The translations under genes were made by a program, and so were the position numbers. A stretch of DNA of 64,000 nucleotides from Streptosporangiaceae bacterium (GTDB lineage Bacteria > Actinomycetota > Actinomycetes > Streptosporangiales > Streptosporangiaceae): positions 32,835-96,834 of the forward strand of contig JAICYD010000009.1 of assembly GCA_025934375.1 (NCBI GenBank). The letters are read 5' to 3'. Positions 54,146-62,000 of this stretch are shown piece by piece. The stretch's first letter is position 1. Each line of letters starts with the position of its first letter. The notes under the pieces are model-generated. The model ran no database searches. It was not told where the DNA came from and saw nothing but the letters and a program-made list of their open reading frames with translations.

Positions 54146-55786
54146 ATGCCGACTGCTCTTGGTTCGGTGCGCAGGTTCGTGATGACGCCCAAGCTCATTG
54201 ACGTCACCTTCGCCAAACGCGGCTTCCCGGCCGCGCCGTCCGCCGCGACCCAGCGGCTTGAGGCCATTCCGCAGGCCGTTATCTGCGGGTTCGAGTGGGG
54301 GATCGACGCGCGCGATCAATGGGAGGTGGAACGGCGGCTTAGCCTGGTGGACCGCGAACAACTCGGTTTCGCGTACGAGGGCGCGACGATGGCGTTCACC
54401 ATCCTGGACGCGACCGGGCGCGGGCACCGCACCCGGGACCTGCTGCGCGGTCCTGGCCGGCCGCACATCTTCCTCGCGTACATCGGCATGGGCTTCGCGA
54501 TGGCCAGGCTGCCCCGGCCGGTGTGGAAGAAGGTCCTGCCCGACTTGACCGGTGACCCCTACTACCCCGTGATGAGCTGGCTCGCGGTGGACGGCTTCGG
54601 CTTCGACCGGGCCTACTTCGACACCGGTCGCTGGGTGGACGAGCAGCGGGTGCCGAAGTCCTACCCCTGGGCAGGAGCGCCTGACTATTTTCCGCGTGCC
54701 GTTGACCAGGGCATCGGGCGGGCGCTGTGGTTCATCTGCGGCGGCAGCGCACCGGATGTCGCGGCCGCCGCGGGGCGGTTCGCGAGCCACCGGCAAGCCG
54801 ACCTATGGAGCGGGATCGGGCTCGCCGCCACCTTCGCGGGCGGATGCGACGCGGACGGGCTGGCGGCGCTGCGGCGCGCCGCGGGCGGCTGCGGACCGGA
54901 CCTGGCCCTCGGCGCCGTGTTCGCCGTCAAGGCGCGCGCCTACGCCGGTTTCGTGCCCGACCACACTCAGGTCGCCTGCCTGGCACTGACCGACGCGTCC
55001 GTCGACAAGGCGGTGAAAGTCGCCGACGACACCGCGGTCTCCTCGGCGCCCGAGCCCGGATCCGAGCCGCCCTACGAGACCTGGCGGCAGCGGATACGCG
55101 CTCACTTCGCGGCTGACTTATCCGCCCAGCCGTCCTGGATCAGGCAGCACGGAAGAAGCCGGGAACGGGTATCGCGCCGCACAATGCACATGACGATAAC
55201 CTGCCAGCCGGATGGAGGAAAATTGCGTAACCTGACCGTTGAGCAATGCCGGACAATGACGCTCGAGGCGTTCGCGGATACTTTTGTGCCGGGTGAGAAG
55301 CGCTTTCCCGGTGATATCGCGGTGGCTGGCGCCGCTGCGGGTCCCGGCGCCGTCGCGGCCGGCGCGCTGGAGCTGCTCGAAACCCCCGCCACCGGTGTCT
55401 CTGATGGCCTGGCGGACCTCGCCGACTCACTCAATGAGCATGCCGCCCAGTACGCGGCAGAGCGCGGAATTCCTGTTGACCGGGACCTCCCGTCCTTCGC
55501 GGCGCTCGGCTTCGAGCAGCGCACGGAGCTCATCGAGACCCTCGTCGCGCCCGATCATCCGGAGAAGGAATTCTGGATACTAACGGCGCTGTTCTGCTTC
55601 ATGGCGTTTGACACCGCCGCGCATACGGACACGGTCAGCGCCCTTAAGGACGGGCATCCGGGGCTGGTGACGATGGGCTTCGCGCCGCCCGACCCGGACG
55701 GACTGTGGCGGTTCCCCGACTTTTCCTATGGACGCCAGCTGGCGCGCACCCATCCGGCCACGACACCCTCAGGAGACCCGGCATGA
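54146..55786 (+). CDS. DUF1702 (E2/E3 type) protein fused in frame to a DUF5987/E8-like domain
   Basis: A 546-aa frame with two parts. Residues 1-340 are a second DUF1702 protein (LGFAYEGATMAFTI, HIFLAYIGMGFAMARLP, VDQGIGRALWFICGG, HRQADLWSGIGLA). Residues about 347-546 are a separate small domain (VEQCRTMTLEAFADTFVPG, EFWILTALFCFMAFDTAAH, TMGFAPPDPDGLW), like the E8/DUF5987 protein that is normally its own gene of about 190 aa before the GMC oxidoreductase. No stop separates them. A candidate internal start is TTG 55223 with GGAGGA 3-8 nt upstream; ATG 55184 and 55190 also exist. The start ATG 54146 has a strong AGGAGGAG site. It ends in an ATGA overlap with the next gene. Confidence 0.82.
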   Translation: MPTALGSVRRFVMTPKLIDVTFAKRGFPAAPSAATQRLEAIPQAVICGFEWGIDARDQWEVERRLSLVDREQLGFAYEGATMAFTILDATGRGHRTRDLLRGPGRPHIFLAYIGMGFAMARLPRPVWKKVLPDLTGDPYYPVMSWLAVDGFGFDRAYFDTGRWVDEQRVPKSYPWAGAPDYFPRAVDQGIGRALWFICGGSAPDVAAAAGRFASHRQADLWSGIGLAATFAGGCDADGLAALRRAAGGCGPDLALGAVFAVKARAYAGFVPDHTQVACLALTDASVDKAVKVADDTAVSSAPEPGSEPPYETWRQRIRAHFAADLSAQPSWIRQHGRSRERVSRRTMHMTITCQPDGGKLRNLTVEQCRTMTLEAFADTFVPGEKRFPGDIAVAGAAAGPGAVAAGALELLETPATGVSDGLADLADSLNEHAAQYAAERGIPVDRDLPSFAALGFEQRTELIETLVAPDHPEKEFWILTALFCFMAFDTAAHTDTVSALKDGHPGLVTMGFAPPDPDGLWRFPDFSYGRQLARTHPATTPSGDPA

Positions 55787-57456
55787 CGAACGCCACCACA
55801 AACGGCACGAGCAGCCGGGAACAGACCGACGTCCTCATCGTTGGCAGCGGCTTCGGCGGCGCGATCACGGCCTATCACCTCGCGGCCGGCGGGGCCAAGG
55901 TCGTCATCCTCGAACGCGGCCCGTGGGTGCCGAGCGAGGAGTTCGAGCATGACTTCAAGCTGGGCACGTCCTCCACGCGGATCTTCGACTTCGTCGCCGG
56001 CGATGGGATGAGCGTGCTCGGGGGGAACTGCGTCGGCGGCGGCAGCGTGGTGTACTTCGCCACGATGCCGCGCGCGCCCCGCTTCGTGTTCGACCGCCAG
56101 GGCAGCATCGGCAGGCGGATGTGGCCGTCGGCCATCACCCGCGACACGCTCGAGCCGTGGTATGACCGGGTAACCGAGGCGCTGCCGATCAGCAGGCAGG
56201 ACTGGAGCGAGGCCACCTATCCAGGCGGGCTGTGGGCCGCGCTCTGCGATCACGCCGGGCGGACGGCTAACCCGCCGAACGTCGCGATCGACACCGCGCA
56301 GTGCACCAACTGCAACTGGATGATGGCCGGCTGCCGGTTCGACGCTAAGCGCTCCCTGCTGCTGAACTACCTGCCCGCGGCCGTCTCGCACGGCGCCCAG
56401 ATCCGGCCGCTGCATGAGGTCCAGCGGCTGACGAGGGAGGACGACGGCCACTACCGCGTGCACTATAACGTCATCGACGACGAGGACTACCGGGTGACGG
56501 TCGGCAGCGGGACGATCGACGCCAAGATCGTCATCCTGGCGGCGGGCGCGGGGGCCACGCCGGTGATCCTGCAACGGTCGGAGGCGTCTCTCGGCGCGAT
56601 GCCGCATGCGGTCGGCCGGTACTTCTCCGGCAACGGCGAGCGGCTGAACACGGCCGTCATCGACGAGGACAAGGTCCGCGAGGTGCTGGGCCTGTCCCGG
56701 CCCGGCGGGCTCGCGTACGCGGCCAACCAGATCGGCCGGGGGCCGAGCGTGGCCAGCTGGGACCGGCTCGACGCCTCGCTGCCCGAGTTCTCCCGGTTCT
56801 CCCTTGAGCAGCTGTACTTCCCGCCGGGCCTTGGCACCATCCTCGCGCAGGCGCCGGGCGCGGGGGGGCCGAGCTGGTTCGGGGTGGACAAGAAGGAGAT
56901 GCTGCGGCACTGGAAGTCCTGGCTGACGATCTTCATCATGTCCGAGGACAACAACGAGGGCGTCTTCGGGTCGCCGCCGCCGACCGGCAACTCGGTGCGG
57001 ATCTCCCAGCAGATGCTCGGCCGCGGCGCCCTGTCCTACGAGCCGACCCCGCAGACGCTGCGCGGCTGGGCCGAGGCGGACGCCGAGATAAAGGACATCA
57101 TGGAGCGCGATGGCCTGGCGCGGGTCCGGCCCTGGACCAACGACGTGGTCGGCGCCTACACGGTCCACCCGCTGGCGTCCTGCCGCATCGGAGATGATCC
57201 CGCCACCTCGGCGCTTGACGACCGCCACGAGCTTCGCGGCCACCCGGGCATCTTCGTCACCGACAGCTCCGCGGTGCCGGGAGCCCTGACCGTCAACCCC
57301 GCCCTGACGATCGCCGCGCTGGCCGAGCGGGCCGTCCCGGCGATCGTCAGCGCCGCGCGGGAGCGAGGCATCAGCGTCAGCTACGGCGCGCCCGCCCCCG
57401 ACGGCGCCACCAGCGCGCGACGCGAGGTGTTCCGGCTGCAGCCCTCCGTCATGTAA
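55783..57456 (+). CDS. GMC-family FAD oxidoreductase (E9 type)
   Basis: A 557-aa flavoenzyme. The FAD-binding Rossmann motif lies at the N-terminus (DVLIVGSGFGGAITAYHLA, residues about 16-34), and LGGNCVGGGSVVY follows. A cysteine-rich insertion occurs near residues 180-196 (CTNCNWMMAGC). The C-terminal catalytic region carries YTVHPLASCRIG, with the active His, and VNPALTIAALAERA. E9 oxidoreductases of this type are conserved in nine-membered enediyne clusters. The E8-like domain encoded just before it resembles a small subunit, so the two may form a membrane-linked or heteromeric dehydrogenase. ATGA coupling at the start. Confidence 0.9.
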   Translation: MTNATTNGTSSREQTDVLIVGSGFGGAITAYHLAAGGAKVVILERGPWVPSEEFEHDFKLGTSSTRIFDFVAGDGMSVLGGNCVGGGSVVYFATMPRAPRFVFDRQGSIGRRMWPSAITRDTLEPWYDRVTEALPISRQDWSEATYPGGLWAALCDHAGRTANPPNVAIDTAQCTNCNWMMAGCRFDAKRSLLLNYLPAAVSHGAQIRPLHEVQRLTREDDGHYRVHYNVIDDEDYRVTVGSGTIDAKIVILAAGAGATPVILQRSEASLGAMPHAVGRYFSGNGERLNTAVIDEDKVREVLGLSRPGGLAYAANQIGRGPSVASWDRLDASLPEFSRFSLEQLYFPPGLGTILAQAPGAGGPSWFGVDKKEMLRHWKSWLTIFIMSEDNNEGVFGSPPPTGNSVRISQQMLGRGALSYEPTPQTLRGWAEADAEIKDIMERDGLARVRPWTNDVVGAYTVHPLASCRIGDDPATSALDDRHELRGHPGIFVTDSSAVPGALTVNPALTIAALAERAVPAIVSAARERGISVSYGAPAPDGATSARREVFRLQPSVM

Positions 57457-57467
57457 CGTTCAGGCGG

Positions 57468-57533
57468 AAAGTGCCCCTCAACTCGGACGAAAAGGTTTCG
57501 GCAATCGCTATCGTCCCAGTTCAGGGGCACTTT
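57468..57533. terminator. Long inverted repeat after the GMC gene, candidate terminator
   Basis: The arms AAAGTGCCCCTcAACT (57468-57483) and AGTTcAGGGGCACTTT (57518-57533) pair over 15 bp with one internal mismatch. They enclose a 34-nt loop. The right arm ends in TTTTG, giving a short U-run on the plus strand. It begins 12 bp after the GMC stop codon and probably ends the E3-E9 transcript. Confidence 0.55.
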
Positions 57534-57591
57534 TGTGTTGAGCCACGCTGGTCAGAACGCTAACCCCGGTGAAAATCCAGGGCAAGCGAAC

Positions 57592-57608
57592 GTTTAGGCC
57601 GTTTAGGC
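57592..57608 (+). repeat. Tandem 9-bp-period repeat
   Basis: GTTTAGGC occurs at 57592 and 57601, immediately adjacent in a 9-bp period, in the intergenic region ahead of the small gene and kinase. It may be a regulator-binding site, but the evidence is only the repetition. Confidence 0.3.
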
Positions 57609-57714
57609 GTTAATCTTTCACTTATGCGCCGTCGCCCTGTAACTAGAATTAATGCTTCGGCTCTACGCATGCTCTAGGGAGACCCGGATCTCGTAATACA
57701 ACACAAGGGCACAT

Positions 57715-57921
57715 ATGAAAACATATTCCGAAGAGATGCGCGCCTGGCTCCTCGGGCAATTCCCCGGGCGGCTCGACGGGCGCGCCGCGGGGGGCGCGGG
57801 CGGGTCGCCTCCCCGCGCGGCTTTGCCGTCCCGCGCCGGGCGCGCGGCTCCCAAGTGTGCGGCAGTCCGGGCGACTCACGCGGACGATGCCCCGCCCCGG
57901 CGGCATCGGCTCGGGCAATGA
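57715..57921 (+). CDS. Small protein of unknown function
   Basis: A 68-aa frame starting at ATG 57715 with a good AAGGG ribosome site 5 nt upstream. The N-terminus is an amphipathic helix (MKTYSEEMRAWLLGQFPGRL), followed by a Gly/Ala/Pro/Arg-rich segment with AGGAGG. No family is recognised. Third-position GC is high beyond codon 10. It ends 21 bp before the start of the histidine kinase and is probably transcribed with it. A peptide signal or leader for the kinase, or a chance frame, are both possible. Confidence 0.4.
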   Translation: MKTYSEEMRAWLLGQFPGRLDGRAAGGAGGSPPRAALPSRAGRAAPKCAAVRATHADDAPPRRHRLGQ

Positions 57922-57942
57922 AATGGTAATTTCACATGAAGG

Positions 57943-59157
57943 ATGCAGGCTCTTTGCCCTGACCCCATGCAGCAGCTAACGTCGCCAGTCCCGGAAGTCG
58001 GGTATAGCCGGAGGCTGGCATATGCGATTTTGCTGACGTCGCTGAGCGCCCTTTTCGCGCTGCAGGTTACGCTGATCGTCCAGGTGGCAGGGGCGTCACA
58101 TCCATTCCGGCTCGCCGGTGCCCTGGCGTCGGCCGCCGCGGTCTTCGCGCTGCATCTAGGCAGTTCTTCTTCGAATGCGGAGCGCTGGCGAGCCCGGCGG
58201 CGGGGTGCCGTCGTCGTGGGCCAGGCGGCCGCCAGCTACCTGCCGCTGCTGGCCTTCGGCCTCATGTGGACGGGCATGACCGGCTTCCTCGCCGGGTCAA
58301 TACTGCTGCTCATGCCCGGCTGGAAGGCATGGGTGCCGTTCACGGCCGTCGCGCTGAGCATGCTGGCCGCCGCCATCGTGGCGCGGCCGGGAGCCTACGA
58401 CATCGCCCTCGCGGTGGCCGGGAACCTGGTCATGGGCATTGTTGTCTTCGGGCTGGCCCGCCTGGTGGCGCTGGTCAGGCACGCGGACGTCATGCATCAG
58501 GAGATCGCCCAGCTCGCCGTCATCAGGGAGCGCACGCGCTTCTCCCAGGACCTGCATGACCTGCTGGGCTACAGCCTGTCGGCGATCGCGCTGAAGGCTG
58601 AGCTCAGCCGGCGGACCATGGTGGCCAAGCCGGAGCTAGCCCGTGAGGAGCTGGCCGATGTCGTGGTCTTCGCCCGGCAGGCGGTGGCCGACGTTCGCCT
58701 AGTGGCGAACGGCTACCGCGCCATGTCGCTGGTCGCGGAGGCGGGCTCGGCGGCGTCCCTGCTGGCCGCCGCCGGGATCATCGCGGACATCGAGATCGAC
58801 TGCGGTGCCCTTGACGAGAAGGTCGACACGGTGCTCGCCACGGTCTTGCGCGAGGCGGTGACGAACTTGCTGCGGCACAGCTCCGCGCGGACTTGCCGGC
58901 TGGCGGCGAGCCAGGCCGGGGAGTGCGTCACGCTGGTCGTCGCCAATGACGGCGCGCCACGGTCAGGGGTGCCTCACCGCGATGGCGGCGGGCTGGAGAA
59001 CCTGGTGGCGCGCCTGGAGTCGGTCGGCGGCACGTTGACCATCGAGTCGTGCGACGGCTCCTTTGGCCTGCTCGCCACCGTGCCGCGCGCCGTCCGCAAA
59101 GCGACTCGACGGCCAGCGCCGCCGCGGGGCAGCGCGAGTGCGCAGGCCGCTAGCTGA
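57943..59157 (+). CDS. Two-component sensor histidine kinase, paralogue of the 51.3-kb kinase
   Basis: A 404-aa kinase with about five transmembrane helices (residues 20-175). The phosphoacceptor H205 lies in QDLHDLLGYSLSAIALKAE, and the HATPase domain has LREAVTNLLRHSSA and GGLENLVARLESVGG. From RTRF through VADVRLVA it is almost identical to the kinase at 51339-52598, so the two arose by recent duplication. They flank the DUF1702-GMC block on opposite strands. ATG 57943 or ATG 57967 is the start. The gene overlaps the convergent metal-binding protein by 8 bp. Confidence 0.9.
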   Translation: MQALCPDPMQQLTSPVPEVGYSRRLAYAILLTSLSALFALQVTLIVQVAGASHPFRLAGALASAAAVFALHLGSSSSNAERWRARRRGAVVVGQAAASYLPLLAFGLMWTGMTGFLAGSILLLMPGWKAWVPFTAVALSMLAAAIVARPGAYDIALAVAGNLVMGIVVFGLARLVALVRHADVMHQEIAQLAVIRERTRFSQDLHDLLGYSLSAIALKAELSRRTMVAKPELAREELADVVVFARQAVADVRLVANGYRAMSLVAEAGSAASLLAAAGIIADIEIDCGALDEKVDTVLATVLREAVTNLLRHSSARTCRLAASQAGECVTLVVANDGAPRSGVPHRDGGGLENLVARLESVGGTLTIESCDGSFGLLATVPRAVRKATRRPAPPRGSASAQAAS

Positions 59158-59941
59158 ACTGCCCGGGCTGGCGTCCCGGGCCGGGGGAGCCGCGGTAGAC
59201 CTGCGCGATGTCCAGCCACTGGTCGGCGTCTGCCCCGGTTGCGCGGACTGCGAGGTCGTCGCGGTGCCTGCGCCTGGTGACCAGGAGGCAGAAGTCCAGT
59301 GCCGGGCCGGTTACCCGCTGGTCGGCGTCGGCGGGCCCGAATTCCCATGTCGCCCCGGAGGGGGCGGTGAGCTCGTACCTGAACTCGGCCTCGGGCGGGG
59401 TGAGGCCGCGTACCTGGTAGCCGAAGTCGCGGTTCCTGGTGGCGAACCAGGCTAGGTGGCCGATCCTGTCGGTGATCTCGCGCTGGGCACCTACGGCGTC
59501 GACGATGTCCTGCCCGTGCGCGTACAACTCCATCATCCCGGCGCAGGCCAAGACCCCGGCGGGCAGCTGCCTGGCCACCCAGGGCACCAACTGGTCGGGG
59601 GGCAGGGCGGCGAGTGCCGTCACGGCGGCGTCCCGCTCGGCGCGCCACCGCGCGAACAGGTCATCGGTCGAATCGGGCAAGTACGGCTTGAGCATCTGGG
59701 CCACTGCCGCGTCGAAGTCCTTGTCGGCGCCGGCGGTCACTTTCACGAACATGTCAGGGTTGGATGCCGCCAGCCCGGCGATGCGGAAGACTGAAGCCAG
59801 GTGGGCGATCTGGTGCTTGACGGTCCAGCCCGGAGCCGCCGTCGGCAGCGCCCATTGCGAGGCGTCAAGGCCAGCTATTATCTTGTCGAGGGCCTCGCCC
59901 TCGGCGACTATGTCGGTGAATACGTCGGTGAGCTGCCCCAT
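59150..59941 (-). CDS. TIGR03084-like metal-binding (DinB/MDMPI) family protein
   Basis: A 263-aa protein. The N-terminal bundle starts TDIVAEGEALDKIIAGLD and carries APGWTVKHQIAHLA with two His of the metal site. A third conserved His lies in MELYAHGQDIVDAVG. The C-terminal domain includes FGYQVRGLTPP and TGPALDFCLLVTRRRHRDDL. ATG 59941 is chosen for its clear GGAGGA ribosome site 9 nt upstream. Family members are putative mycothiol-dependent or metal-dependent enzymes with no assigned substrate. It is convergent with the second histidine kinase. Confidence 0.85.
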   Translation of the reverse strand: MGQLTDVFTDIVAEGEALDKIIAGLDASQWALPTAAPGWTVKHQIAHLASVFRIAGLAASNPDMFVKVTAGADKDFDAAVAQMLKPYLPDSTDDLFARWRAERDAAVTALAALPPDQLVPWVARQLPAGVLACAGMMELYAHGQDIVDAVGAQREITDRIGHLAWFATRNRDFGYQVRGLTPPEAEFRYELTAPSGATWEFGPADADQRVTGPALDFCLLVTRRRHRDDLAVRATGADADQWLDIAQVYRGSPGPGRQPGQFS

Positions 59942-60119
59942 AGCGCTTCCTCCGCTGAGCGATGACCGGAATCTGTACTCCGCAATCATCGCCGCGGCCC
60001 GGTGCGCGGGCACCTTCTATGTTGCCCGCCCCGCCACGGCTAGGCAATCAGGAAGGTGCGACAACCTTTGCCGCCCGGCGACCGTGGTGATGGAAGAGCG
60101 GAAGTAACCAGGAAGTCGG

Positions 60120-61940
60120 ATGATGAGAAACCTGTCTTCCCGGCCCCCAGGGGGCGCATTCCCCGATCCCGGTGTCCCGCCTGCGGCTGACGGCCCCGCC
60201 AGCATTACCGTCAGCTTCACAGGGACCAGGGCGTGCCGGGCGCCACTTACGTGGGGCCAGAACGGCATCTGGCTCAAGTTCCAGCGGGATCCCGATTGCG
60301 ACCTCAATGGTTCATACGTGCTGACCGTCCAGGGCGAGGGCATCAGCGTTGCCGCGGCCGCGGACGCCATTAGCCGCATTGTCGCGCGGCACGAGGCACT
60401 GCGAACCCGGCTGCAACGCTCAGAAGACAGAGTATGGCAGATCGTGGATAAGTCGGGCGTGCTCAGGATCGCAATTACTGAAGCGCGCGAGGCTACCCTC
60501 ATGACTAGCGTCGTAACCGTCGCCCGCCGTCAGCGCGAGGCCAAATTCAATCTTTGCGAAGAGTTTCACATGCGGACCGGTTTCGTGACGACCGGAGAGA
60601 ACGTCCGCTTCATTATCCTCACTTTTTCGCATATCGCGGCTGATGGTGCCGCCGCGCAGATTCTCATAAGTGAGCTTCAGCTGGCTCTCTCCGGCCAGGA
60701 AATGCCGGTCGAGGCCGTCATGCAACCGTCCGACCTGGCGTGGATGCAGGAGCGAACACCGGAATTCCGGGTGCAGACGGAGCGTTCGGCCCGGTACTGG
60801 TCGGCGCAGTACCGGCGCATCCCGCCCACGATGTTCCCCCTGGTCGGACTGGCCGAGAACCCCCGGCGCCAGCAGGCCGTCCTGATATCACCCGCCCTTG
60901 AGATGGCCACGGAGATAATAGCGGGCGACGCTCGGGTGACGACCTCCGCTGTCTTGCTGGCCGCCACCTGCACGATGGCGGGAGTCTGGACAGGGAATCA
61001 GGTGAGCGCGATGAACGCGCTTGCCCTCAACCGTGTCCAGCCCGGTCATGGGGGCCTCGTCAGCAACCTCATTCAGCTGGGCCTGGTCGTACTCGACTTG
61101 CGGCATGAGCTGAGCTTCCGGGAGATCGCCCGGCAAGCGTGGATGTCCGCCCTGGACGCCTACCGGTACGCGTATTACGACCAGAGCGTCATCAACCGGG
61201 TGATCGAGAAGGCCAGCCACGAGCGCGGGGAAGACGTCAACCCATTCTGCTGCTTCAACGACCTGCGCGGCCTCGGGCGGCCCAGCCATAACAGCCACGC
61301 AGCCAGCGGTCCCGCGAAAGCCCGCAACGAGCAGGCTGTGCGCGAGTCACTGGCGCGGACCTCGCTCACCTGGGAATCCGGCAACGTACCGTGGTCACGG
61401 TGCCGGTTCTGCATGCAGGTCGTCGATCATGGGCCTGCTTCCGCGCTGGTGCTCATCGCTGATACGTGCTACCTGCCACGCGCGTCGATGGAGGGCTTTC
61501 TGTTCGGCGTCGAGGAGTTGCTGGTCCAGGCCGCTTTCCACGACGTCCAGATCGCCGATATCCAGCTGCCATCGTTACCCGCGAAGCGCGAGCACCTCAA
61601 GGGCGGCTCGGGGGTATCGGCGCGCCGGTTCTTCCGTGAGATCGCCCGCTGCATCAACGTGCCGTGGGAGATCTCCGCGGGTGCGGACCTCGGCTTCCCG
61701 GAGGTGACGGGGAAGCGGACCCTCAAGGTCCGCCTCGGTAACGCGTACATGGCCCGCCTGCACACCGCTGCCGCGCATGACGCGCGGTTGACCGAGGCAT
61801 TCTTCCGCGTGGCGGGCCTGGTTGATTCGCCGAGCACGCTGATGCACCCGCGCATGATCATGCGCGTCTTGCGGGGCTCCAAGGCACGGCAGGCCACCGC
61901 GGCGCCGGTCGGGATCCACCAGGCAACGCTGTCCGGGTAA
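60120..61940 (+). CDS. Stand-alone condensation-domain protein
   Basis: A 606-aa protein of the NRPS condensation/CoA-dependent acyltransferase superfamily without adjoining A or T domains. The N-terminal lobe has TWGQNGIWLKFQ and VARHEALRTRL. The catalytic motif is S-H171-I-A-A-D175-G: the second His and Asp of HHxxxDG are kept, while the first His is Ser. The C-terminal lobe follows with NALALNRVQPGHGG and NPFCCFNDLRG. Free-standing condensation enzymes (SgcC5 in C-1027) attach side units to enediyne cores, so this may join an acyl or aminoacyl group to the core. About 100 C-terminal residues look unrelated. Confidence 0.75.
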   Translation: MMRNLSSRPPGGAFPDPGVPPAADGPASITVSFTGTRACRAPLTWGQNGIWLKFQRDPDCDLNGSYVLTVQGEGISVAAAADAISRIVARHEALRTRLQRSEDRVWQIVDKSGVLRIAITEAREATLMTSVVTVARRQREAKFNLCEEFHMRTGFVTTGENVRFIILTFSHIAADGAAAQILISELQLALSGQEMPVEAVMQPSDLAWMQERTPEFRVQTERSARYWSAQYRRIPPTMFPLVGLAENPRRQQAVLISPALEMATEIIAGDARVTTSAVLLAATCTMAGVWTGNQVSAMNALALNRVQPGHGGLVSNLIQLGLVVLDLRHELSFREIARQAWMSALDAYRYAYYDQSVINRVIEKASHERGEDVNPFCCFNDLRGLGRPSHNSHAASGPAKARNEQAVRESLARTSLTWESGNVPWSRCRFCMQVVDHGPASALVLIADTCYLPRASMEGFLFGVEELLVQAAFHDVQIADIQLPSLPAKREHLKGGSGVSARRFFREIARCINVPWEISAGADLGFPEVTGKRTLKVRLGNAYMARLHTAAAHDARLTEAFFRVAGLVDSPSTLMHPRMIMRVLRGSKARQATAAPVGIHQATLSG

Positions 61941-62000
61941 TGACCCGCCCTGGGTACCCGGTCGGGTGGCTTCCTCCGGGCCCCGGCCCTTTCCCAGCCT

